From Brevibacillus fortis (GTDB lineage: Bacteria; Bacillota; Bacilli; Brevibacillales; Brevibacillaceae): a stretch of 64,000 nucleotides of DNA. Position 1 is the stretch's first letter, and each line of letters starts with the position of its first letter. The translations under genes and the position numbers were made by a program. Positions 53,234 through 60,724 of this stretch are shown here, piece by piece. The DNA is taken from NCBI RefSeq assembly GCF_003013395.1, contig NZ_PXZM01000050.1, positions 1 through 64,000 of the forward strand, in the 5' to 3' direction. The notes beneath the pieces are model-generated. The model was not told the DNA's origin and did no database searches. It worked only from the letters and a program-made list of their open reading frames with translations.

Positions 53234-53265
53234 GCCCCTACTCTGTATCAATTGGTAGTGGGGGC
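53221..53265 (+). promoter_or_regulatory. Candidate programmed -1 ribosomal frameshift signal
   Basis: T-TTT-TTC (53221-53227) is a canonical X-XXY-YYZ heptamer in the methylase frame. A 6-base spacer GTCTAA, containing the stop TAA (53231-53233), follows. Then GCCCC-TAC (53234-53241) pairs with GTA (53255-53257) and GGGGC (53261-53265), a GC-rich stem with a 3-base bulge. Slipping back one base enters exactly the frame of the specificity gene, which stays open to 54630. Heptamer, spacing and stem agree with known bacterial frameshift sites; use in the cell is not shown. Confidence 0.55.
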
Positions 53266-53286
53266 ACTGCGGCCTGGTTTAGTAAT

Positions 53287-54630
53287 TTGGCACGCTGGGA
53301 TCATAAAACTGCAATTGCCGCATCCTTTCGTGAGCAGCATCCGGACTTCGTTCCATTTGGTGAATTTGTGGAAGAGTGTACGGAGATAGTTCGACCATTT
53401 GAGGAACCTGAAAAAGAATGGCCGGTTTATGGTGTAAACAACCAGAGTGGGGTTTTCTTTAGTCATTGGCAGCGAGGAGAACAATTTAACTCGTCATATA
53501 AACGTATTAAAAAAGACTGGTTTTTCCATAACCCAACCAGGGTTAACGTTGGTTCAATTGGGCGCGTTCCAGAAGTGGAATCTGAAGCTTTGACAAGTCC
53601 CGAGTATCAAGTTTGGCGTCTAAAGGATAATGAATGGTTCCCCGAGTTTGTTGAAATTCTAATTAAAATGCCATTTTTCAATGAATTAGTGCAAGTACAT
53701 CGAGTAGGAGCAGTAAAGCAACGATTATATGCACAGAATATGATGGACATACCAGTACCACCTTGTACTCGTTCTCAACAAGAAAAGATTGTTGCCCGCT
53801 GGCAGTCATTAAATGCTGAAGCTGATTTAGCTCAATATGAAGCGGAGACAATAGAGAATAATGCACTACGCTGGTTTTTGAAAGAATCAGGGATCGTTAT
53901 TGCTGATCTTAATTCAAGGCCACGCACTTTTGCGATGTCTTTTAATGATTTAGGTAGATGGGGAGTTGCTTTTAACCGTCAGAAATGGTCGTTAAGTACA
54001 TTGTTAACAAGTTCTCTTTTTCCAATTCGCCCACTTTCAGAGGTTGCGGAAGTTAATCCTGGATTATCATTATCTTCACTCAGTAATGATGCGGAGGTCA
54101 CTTTTGTACCAATGGAAGCTGTCTCGGATTATTCAGGAGAAATTGTGACTCCTAGTGTTAAGACGTATGGGGAAGTTTCTCAAGGTTACACTAAGTTTCA
54201 AAATGAGGATATCTTGTGGGCTAAAATTACACCATGTATGCAAAATGGGAAAAGTGCAGTAGCGAGCTCACTCATTAATGGGGTAGGTTTTGGTTCTACA
54301 GAATTTCATGTAGTTCGAATAAAAGCTACATTTGAATTGTTACCAGAATATGTGTGGTTGATACTAAGATTGCCAGAAGTCCGTAAAGCTGCAACACGAT
54401 ATTTTATTGGTTCCGCTGGGCAACAACGAGTACCAGCAGATTTCCTGGAGGAATTACCAATACCCATCTTACCAAAAGAGATACAAGTCAAACTTCTTTC
54501 AAAAATTGCTAGCGCCCGTGAGACAGCAGCTAGGAAACGTCAAATTGCTAAAGAGCTACGTGAAACTGCTAAGGATGAAATAAACGCAACTTTATTAGGT
54601 ATTTCATCTACCAGTACAAAGGAAGAATAA
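53287..54630 (+). CDS. Type I-like specificity subunit (HsdS), two target-recognition domains
   Basis: 447 residues if begun at TTG 53287. Residues 1-165 form the first recognition domain, ending in the conserved MMDIPVPPCTRSQQEKIVARWQSL helix region. A second domain runs about 240-395 and ends with the parallel EELPIPILPKEIQVKLLSKI and coiled helix. This two-fold plan directs a methylase or nuclease to a two-part DNA site. No ribosome site precedes the TTG, and no ATG or GTG is available. The frame is open upstream (residues SVSIGSGGTAAWFSN) into the end of the methylase gene, so it may be reached by -1 frameshifting. Confidence 0.85.
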   Translation: MARWDHKTAIAASFREQHPDFVPFGEFVEECTEIVRPFEEPEKEWPVYGVNNQSGVFFSHWQRGEQFNSSYKRIKKDWFFHNPTRVNVGSIGRVPEVESEALTSPEYQVWRLKDNEWFPEFVEILIKMPFFNELVQVHRVGAVKQRLYAQNMMDIPVPPCTRSQQEKIVARWQSLNAEADLAQYEAETIENNALRWFLKESGIVIADLNSRPRTFAMSFNDLGRWGVAFNRQKWSLSTLLTSSLFPIRPLSEVAEVNPGLSLSSLSNDAEVTFVPMEAVSDYSGEIVTPSVKTYGEVSQGYTKFQNEDILWAKITPCMQNGKSAVASSLINGVGFGSTEFHVVRIKATFELLPEYVWLILRLPEVRKAATRYFIGSAGQQRVPADFLEELPIPILPKEIQVKLLSKIASARETAARKRQIAKELRETAKDEINATLLGISSTSTKEE

Positions 54631-54754
54631 CAAGTAGTACAAAGGGACTTCGAATGAGGTCTCTTTGTTTTTCTTCTTTTTAAATCTGATTAGTGTCGAA
54701 AGCACTGTTGCACCTTGACAGGGGGGAGGTCATCAGTTCGCAGATTTGTTTAGT

Positions 54755-55791
54755 TTAATATGATGCAATGGTTAGAAAAGTATTTTCTCCAACTTCTCTG
54801 TAGCCTTGTGTTGCATTATGTGGTAACACATGGGTATAAGGGTCAAGGGTAAGTGTTACACTGACGAGCCCTTTCAGCCACAATCTCAAGATTTTCTCCT
54901 GCCGCCAAAAAAAGAGTTTCACAAGAGTATCGCAAATCGTAAAGTCGGAAACTTTCGGGTAATCCAGCTTTCTTTAGGAGCGGCTTAAAGTATCGGTTAA
55001 CAATGTTTCGCTCATTAAGAGGTTGACCGTTATTAGCTGCGAAGATGAAACCTAAATTATTATAATCTGCTTCCTTGAGTTGCTTTTTCGTTTGCTCAAT
55101 TTTATGTGTTGGAGGATGTGAAGAGCAGTCTTAGGAATTGGTAAAACTCTCGACTTCTGGAAGTTTTGGGTTCCTCCAGCGACCATCCCTTTCCATTTCT
55201 AACGAGAGTTCGTTGAATTTGTAAATTAAATCAACGAGGTAAGTCCACTTCAGACCTAATGCCTCACCAGGGCGAAGTCCAGTGGTTAGCAAAAGTATGA
55301 ATAGACAATTCCATTTATCAAAAACTGCAGCGTCTAAGAATTGTTTTGCTTCTTCAGCAGTAAACGCTCTATTCTTAGGTACTCTGATGAAAATCTTCTT
55401 GGTATCATTTTCCATCCTGATCTTGCCTAAGAGCGGATAAGAGCACAGCATAAACTCGTTTGATGGTCCTGGCAAAAAATCCGTTTTTTTGTAGCACTGA
55501 GTAAAGCGTTTGTATATCAAGAGGAGATAACTTACTAATACCTTTCTGACCAAGGTGTGGTTGAACGTATAGCCTCAATGTTTCAACGTAACTTGAATAT
55601 GTTCTTTCCCGTAACTTTTCCTTCGCCGAAACCTCTAGCCAATAACTTAAGTATTGGTTAACCGTCATCTTGCTTGGCTCAACCAAAGACCTAAGGTCCT
55701 TTTCTCGAAAAAACACTATTGAGATAATTTTGCGGATCTTTCTTTGTCCCATGAATGATTTTGTTGTAATACTTACGTTTGCTAGATTCAT
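54755..55791 (-). pseudogene. Tyrosine recombinase (integrase) pseudogene
   Basis: From ATG 55791 (GGAAGAG upstream) the first frame has EPSKMTVNQYLSYWLEVSAKEKLR, the SAM-like N-terminal domain, up to about 55405. A shifted frame adds FTAEEAKQFLDAA and TTGLRPGEALGLKW with the first catalytic Arg. A third piece (about 55070-54755) has FRLYDLRYSCETLFLAAGEN, where the second catalytic motif HxxR reads YDLRYS, and TLTLDPYTHVLPHN with the catalytic Tyr, ending at TAA 54757-54755. At least three frame breaks show the gene is dead. Integrases of this type insert at tRNA 3' ends. Confidence 0.85.
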
Positions 55792-56004
55792 CTCTTCCTA
55801 AGAATAATTGCACTAACCAAGTGTTGGTACCCCGTTAATAGTTTTTTCATGAGCTTCATTCCTTTCATCTAACGTTCGTATAACTTCTGATAACATTGTA
55901 CAACGGAAAAAAATCCGCAATAGGACAATAGAAATTCACTGATTGCAGAAAAAAACCATAAAGCAAAATTGCGCTTTAAGGTAATTGGTTAATGCCCCTA
56001 ATTT

Positions 56005-56866
56005 CTATTCAAGACGCTTTTTATGTGGTCTACCACGCTTTCCTTTAATTGTGGAGAATTTAGAGTGTTCCTTAGTTCTTGGCCTTCCAGCGTTCTTCTT
56101 TGGAAGTCAATTATTCTTGCCAGGGTTGTTTGCTTCGCGCCGGATAATGCGGTCAGCATCATCTAAGTTAATATAGTATTGCTCTGCTATTATTTGTTGT
56201 TGCGTCACTTGGTCTTTAATACCCTAGTTCAAGATATAGTAATGTTTTTGCATGAAGTCAGTATCTTCTTTTTGAAAACGGATGAAAACCGCCTTCTTGG
56301 TATACCAGTTCTTGGAAGGCATCAGAAATTCTTTTGTCTTTTGAAATCAGGGTGAGGAACTATAGATGTCCGCGGTTATGTAACTTGAATTGTATATCCA
56401 CAATTATATTGGCAATTTTCCTTATACTTAATTCCCTATCTCCAACATACACAAGGATCTGGTCTTCGGGGACAAGGTCATCTCGATGCCAGAGATAAAA
56501 GAATGCAGACAGTATCTAAAATCCAATCGACAAACAAATTATACTTTTTTGACCACTCTTTTAATTCGTTTGCTAAATTTTAAAATATCAAAGGCTACAT
56601 TGCTGATAAACGATCCACATATATGAATGGCATGGGATTAATATCCTTATCACGGTGTTGGTAAGCAGCAACGAAATTATATAGACCGAAAATTATGGAC
56701 TTAATATTTGATTCAGGAAGAAAAAACTTCTTCCAGTGAAAACGATCTCACTTGGATGACATAGTTTACTAGGTATACCTTTAGGACGGTTCCGGAAGCT
56801 AAATGGTAATGTCACATTTTTTCGGCCTGGCACATCTTGCATCGTATCTCTCCATTTGCTAGTCAT
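56005..56866 (-). pseudogene. Broken gene of unknown family with AT-hook-like tail
   Basis: From ATG 56866 the pieces in order read MTSKWRDTMQDVPGRKNVTL and HPSEIVFTGRSFF, then FLPESNIKSIIFGLYNFVAAYQH in the next frame, then LANELKEWSKKYNLFVDWILD, WHRDDLVPEDQILVYVGDRE, KNWYTKKAVFIRFQKEDTDF and DDADRIIRREANNPGKNN. The end, NAGRPRTKEHSKFSTIKGK plus RGRPHKKRLE, has two GRP AT-hook-like motifs. Several shifts and stops separate the pieces. I recognise no family; it was probably a DNA-associated gene of the element. Confidence 0.55.
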
Positions 56867-57055
56867 CATCTTACTTTAATTAAAACTGATAAGCCACAAG
56901 TAAAACAAGACGGCATGACTGAATTGCAGATTTAAGTTTTGCTGTTAATAAGTTACACTTATATTAATTGGAATTTAGTTGCAGGATAAAACTTCATTAT
57001 ATCATTAACAGTTGTAATGCAATCTTTAGCCATTAGGTAGCCAAAGGTGGATAAT

Positions 57056-57901
57056 ATGGACAGGATAAACACAGCAAAAACCATTCAAATTTTTCTTCCA
57101 GACGGATCTCCACGTAGTATTCGAATTGCAGAATTTACCAGTAGGGTGATGAAGATTATTTCCTTTCCGAGGAATAAAATGGATGTAGTTGGTAATAGAC
57201 CAGAAGTGAATGATGTGGGTGTGTATTTTCTCTTTGGAGAATCTGAAGTTTCTGGACGCCCCTTGGTTTATGTAGGTGAGGCAGAAGACTGTTATCATAG
57301 GATAAAGCAACATAACAAAGCAAAAGACTTTTGGAATACTTGTGCAATAGTTACTTCCAAGACCAACTCCTTGACGAAATCACACATTAAATTCCTTGAA
57401 TGGTTTTGCTACACCCAGGCAAAAGAGATTGGACGGTATGAGCTAGAAAATTCGACGATTCCAACAAAATCATATATTACGGAATCAATGGAAGCGGACT
57501 TATTAGATGATTTTGAGTCAATCAAAATACTGTTGGCTACACTTGGTTTTCCAGTCTTTGAAGACATTACTCGGGTTAAACAGAAAGAGCTATTGTTCTG
57601 TAAAGGAAAAGACGCATTAGCTACTGGAGAATATACCGATGAAGGGTTTGTGGTATTCAAAGGTTCAACCGCAAATTTCAACGAATCTTCATCGGCAAGT
57701 GGTGCTTCAAAAAGCCTTAGAAAAAGGTTATTGGATGCTGGAGTGTTAGTGCAAAAAGGTAATGTGTATGTATTTGACCAAGATCATATTTTCAGTTCGC
57801 CTAGCTCAGCAGCCGATGTAGTTTTAGCGAGAAGTTCTAATGGATGGATAGAATGGAAACGGGATGATGGGAAGACGTTGCACCAGTTAATAAGAGAGTA
57901 A
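57056..57901 (+). CDS. GIY-YIG nuclease family protein with DUF4357
   Basis: 281 residues. About residues 52-110 form a GIY-YIG fold: GVYFLFGESEVSGRPLVYVGEAEDCYHRIKQHN, with the tyrosines, the Arg in RIKQH and a downstream Glu in KFLEWFCYTQAKE. The last 70 residues match DUF4357 (GASKSLRKRLLDAGVLV, then SPSSAADVVLARSSNGWIEWKRDDGKTL). This two-domain protein is often seen near restriction-modification genes; its role is unknown. The start at 57056 follows AAAGGTGG. It is intact although its island neighbours are broken. Confidence 0.88.
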   Translation: MDRINTAKTIQIFLPDGSPRSIRIAEFTSRVMKIISFPRNKMDVVGNRPEVNDVGVYFLFGESEVSGRPLVYVGEAEDCYHRIKQHNKAKDFWNTCAIVTSKTNSLTKSHIKFLEWFCYTQAKEIGRYELENSTIPTKSYITESMEADLLDDFESIKILLATLGFPVFEDITRVKQKELLFCKGKDALATGEYTDEGFVVFKGSTANFNESSSASGASKSLRKRLLDAGVLVQKGNVYVFDQDHIFSSPSSAADVVLARSSNGWIEWKRDDGKTLHQLIRE

Positions 57902-58059
57902 CATCCTGTTTTTTGTGTGCTACTTGTGTGCCAACTGATTAAAACTCACTCAAATGCAAAAAACTCATAATAAGTATTGAACTTTAGAAAGCTAATTGTA
58001 TCAACGCTTACAGCAACTTAGGACATCTCATCAAAACTAACAAAAAATCGTACTAGACT

Positions 58060-58108
58060 CACTGGCAGTGTAGAGGTCAGCGGTTCGATCCCGCTATGCT
58101 CCACCATA
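58060..58108 (+). repeat. attR: second copy of the 49-bp repeat
   Basis: Identical to 49287-49335. It ends the island and lacks the 5' half of the tRNA, so it is not a functional tRNA. The nearly 500-base gap between the GIY-YIG gene and the next gene holds this site and the old tRNA terminator. Confidence 0.92.
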
Positions 58109-58119
58109 AGAACTACCGT

Positions 58120-58149
58120 AAGACGCTTGGATATTCAAGCGTCTTTTTT
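58120..58149 (+). terminator. Original tRNA-Ala terminator, displaced by the island
   Basis: AGACGCTTG-GATATT-CAAGCGTCT followed by six T, directly after attR. Before integration it would have followed the tRNA by about 12 bases. Confidence 0.88.
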
Positions 58150-58393
58150 ATGTGAATTTTGCGAACGGAATTTTGGCTGTGGACACAAGAAGGTAACCGT
58201 GTAAGTAAACAATATGTTCAAACATCGCATAGTCATTCTCAGGGGATTTCAGCACATCATTCTTAAACATTAAAAAGCCTATAAGGTATTCTGGAGATAT
58301 TCGCTGTTTTCCTCATCATTTTTTTGCTTAACCTTCTAATTTGCTTGCATGTTATACAATAAAAGGGAATTAAGAAAAGGGAGGCGAATGAAG

Positions 58394-58882
58394 ATGAGTA
58401 AACAATTGCCAGCTTTCCAGATGGACATGAAAATCGAAGAAATCGGTGCGGAAGGCAACCGATTTCTTGCTTCGGAATGGAGGGTCTTGTACGAGTCGAT
58501 GCATGAACAATTGACGGCTGCTTTTCTTGAAATCGAGGATGCAGCTTACGGTCTTTTTTTGGATCAACTGATGCCTGCCGTGTTTGAAAGGCTGGAAGAC
58601 GCTGGATTCGTCGTATCGGAGGCTCTCAGGGAGGATGATTTTGTCATCGGCAAAAACTTGATTTTTCGAAACTCCCTTGAAAAATGGGGCACGGAAGACA
58701 ACAGATCTCGCGTATTTTGGAACGTTATCCGTAATAAGGAAGGTCAACCGATTGGAACTTTATTGACAGATATTCCCCACTCTCATTTGAAGTTTGATAT
58801 CCCCTCCGCACCAGTCTTGTATACGTTAAGGGAGAGCGTCAAGGAGCAGATCGTCCAAGGGATTCGGCAACTCAAGGAGTGA
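58394..58882 (+). CDS. Protein of unknown function upstream of the streptogramin lyase gene
   Basis: A 162-residue soluble, acidic protein without signal or membrane segments. The first half is helical (WRVLYESMHEQLTAAFLEIEDA), the second has alternating strands (RSRVFWNVIRNKEGQPIGTLLTDIPHSH). GGGAGG lies 9 bases before ATG 58394 and 3 before ATG 58388; I chose the better spacing. The next gene starts 40 bases on with its own ribosome site, so both may be one transcript. I recognise no family. Confidence 0.65.
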   Translation: MSKQLPAFQMDMKIEEIGAEGNRFLASEWRVLYESMHEQLTAAFLEIEDAAYGLFLDQLMPAVFERLEDAGFVVSEALREDDFVIGKNLIFRNSLEKWGTEDNRSRVFWNVIRNKEGQPIGTLLTDIPHSHLKFDIPSAPVLYTLRESVKEQIVQGIRQLKE

Positions 58883-58922
58883 GAAGCGGCAACACTGATT
58901 CTTTTATGGGAGGGAAACATTC

Positions 58923-59816
58923 TTGAAGATCAACATACAAGAGTATGCGCTATCTAAGCAAGATTCAGGACCATACGGAATAACAGCCGGAAAAGACGGC
59001 GCCTTGTGGTTTACAGAACAGAAGGGAAATCGAATCGGACGAATCACAGACACTGGCGAAATTAAATCATTTCTTCTTCCGACACCGGGGGCGGGAGTGA
59101 TGTCTATCATTTCAGATCGGAACGGCGACTTATGGTTTACGGAATATAACGCCAATAAAATCGGGAAAATGACGTCGATCGGCCACATTACTGAATTTGA
59201 ACTCCCATCGGCGGAATCGGCACCTTTTGGCATAGTGGAAGGCCCTGATGGTGCCATTTGGTTTACAGAAATGAAAAGCGGCAAGATTGGAAGAATAACA
59301 AAATCAGGGGAGATCACCGAATTTGAATTGTCTAATCTCCAGTCGTTCCCCTCTTTTATCACTCCAGGTTCGGACGGGGCATTATGGTTTACACAGAATC
59401 TGAGCAATACGATTGGGAGAATCACTATCGAAGGTGAAATGACCGAATATCCAATACCCACACCTAACTCTGGGCCGGTTGGCATAACGAGCGGACCCGA
59501 CGGAGCATTATGGTTTGTTCAAATAATGGGCAATAAAATCGGGCGAATTACGTCCTCGGGCGAGATCAGCGAATTTGATATCCCGACGCCGAACGCTCGT
59601 CCTCATGCCATCACGTCCGGGACGATGGGGGATCTTTGGTTCACGGAATGGGGCGGAAACCAAATCGGACGAATTACAACCGAAGGAACTATAATTGAGT
59701 ATGCGATACCAACAAAGAATGCTGAGCCACATGGAATCGCAGTATGTCCCAAGGGCGATGTTTGGTTTGCTGAAGAGTGTAATCAAATTGGACGCTTATC
59801 AATCATTACGGAATAA
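58923..59816 (+). CDS. vgb: Streptogramin B lyase (Vgb family)
   Basis: A 297-residue seven-bladed beta-propeller. Each blade repeats the pattern GPdGalWFTE-GNkIGRIt-GeI-EF-lPT. Vgb opens quinupristin-type streptogramin B rings by elimination rather than hydrolysis, giving resistance. All residues known to matter in the staphylococcal enzyme are present at the same numbers: Tyr18, His228, Glu268, His270 and Glu284 (the glutamates bind magnesium). The start is TTG at 58923 behind GGGAGGG. Chromosomal Vgb-like genes are common in environmental Bacillales, so this may be an ancestral gene; activity is likely but not proven. Confidence 0.88.
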   Translation: MKINIQEYALSKQDSGPYGITAGKDGALWFTEQKGNRIGRITDTGEIKSFLLPTPGAGVMSIISDRNGDLWFTEYNANKIGKMTSIGHITEFELPSAESAPFGIVEGPDGAIWFTEMKSGKIGRITKSGEITEFELSNLQSFPSFITPGSDGALWFTQNLSNTIGRITIEGEMTEYPIPTPNSGPVGITSGPDGALWFVQIMGNKIGRITSSGEISEFDIPTPNARPHAITSGTMGDLWFTEWGGNQIGRITTEGTIIEYAIPTKNAEPHGIAVCPKGDVWFAEECNQIGRLSIITE

Positions 59817-59872
59817 GAGGATCAACTGAGATTCATTTATACCGCTATGCCCCGCCATACAAGTAACTACAG

Positions 59873-59899
59873 AAACGGCAGAGATGCCGTTTTTTCTTT
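59873..59899 (+). terminator. Terminator after the vgb gene
   Basis: AACGGCA-GAGA-TGCCGTT followed by a T-rich run. Confidence 0.85.
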
Positions 59900-59980
59900 T
59901 TGTAATATGCCGCGCTTCTCAGAAAAAACGGAACGAAAAGATACTCTCTCCCCGCTCCATTCATTCTTCTTTCCCCAAAC

Positions 59981-60724
59981 TCACAGATTCATCAAACCGC
60001 GAAACGCTTTTATCTTCCCTCTGCTTACAGGAATATCCGTCTGACTATCGTCGTTCATCTTGATCAAGTACGTGTTGTTAAACCACGGAATGATTTCTTT
60101 AATATGCTTTACGTTTAAAATATAATTTCGATGGCTTCTAAAGAAAGAGCGAGACCGGTTCAAAATCTCCTCCAGCTCGTTTAAGGACAAGTCGCACTTG
60201 TCGATACTCTCTTTTGTCGCAACATATAAATCTTTCTCCCGTACAAACGCAAAGTAAATCTGCCCTACAGGGATCGGGATGATCTTGTTGGTCTTCCGGA
60301 TACAGACATGCTCTTCCAGCGGGGGAACCGTCGCCGTGCGGTCGTTCGTGGCTGACCTGTTCCTTAGTGTCCTCACTTTTTGAATCACATCGTCCAATTT
60401 CGATTCCATGATCGGTTTGGTCAAATACCCCACAGCCAGCGTGGAAAAAGCCTCCAGAGCGTGTTCATGATAGGCAGTCGAAAAAACGATCATTGGGGGA
60501 TTGGACATCTGACTCAATGTTTTGGCAAATTCAAGCCCATTCATCCCAGGCATTTGAATATCAAGCATAAGCAAATCAGGCTCGGAATTGAGAATATGGG
60601 GCAATGCTTCCAGCGGATTGGTATAGATTGCGTCCACCTGGATATCAATATATTTTTTCAGCAAATATTCCAATTCGGAACAAATGGCTGGCTCGTCATC
60701 AATGATGATCGTCTTCAGTAGCAT
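59981..60724 (-). CDS. LytTR-type response regulator (LytT-like)
   Basis: A 247-residue regulator. The receiver domain has Asp9/Asp10, phosphorylated Asp55 in LLMLDIQMPGMNGLEFA, and VFSTAYHEHALEAF, GYLTKPI further on. The C-terminal LytTR domain (about 145-245) has EEHVCIRKTNKIIPIP, FFRSHRNYILNVKHIKEIIPW and IPVSRGKIKAFRGL. The start at 60724 follows AAAAGGATG and overlaps the kinase gene by 26 bp. It is the partner of the kinase and should act at the divergent transporter gene. Confidence 0.92.
   Translation of the reverse strand: MLLKTIIIDDEPAICSELEYLLKKYIDIQVDAIYTNPLEALPHILNSEPDLLMLDIQMPGMNGLEFAKTLSQMSNPPMIVFSTAYHEHALEAFSTLAVGYLTKPIMESKLDDVIQKVRTLRNRSATNDRTATVPPLEEHVCIRKTNKIIPIPVGQIYFAFVREKDLYVATKESIDKCDLSLNELEEILNRSRSFFRSHRNYILNVKHIKEIIPWFNNTYLIKMNDDSQTDIPVSRGKIKAFRGLMNL

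Larger units (their letters stand above)
49287..58108. mobile_element. Decayed integrative element (about 8.8 kb) in tRNA-Ala carrying restriction-modification
   Basis: Flanked by 49-bp direct repeats, one being the tRNA 3' half. Base composition is clearly more AT-rich than the flanks. It holds a broken tyrosine integrase and broken genes of conjugative-element type (replication-relaxation, small membrane protein), but an intact nuclease-methyltransferase gene, an open specificity-subunit frame, and an intact GIY-YIG nuclease gene. The original tRNA terminator now lies beyond the right repeat. The element cannot move by its own integrase as read here. Confidence 0.9.

Noticed and set aside
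55985..56176. 63-codon plus-strand frame
   Set aside because: It lies opposite the broken AT-hook-like gene and has no ribosome site; the minus-strand reading gives coherent protein pieces.
58904..59485. 193-codon antisense frame with repeats (SVNHKAPS-like)
   Set aside because: The repeats merely reflect the propeller blade repeats of vgb on the other strand.
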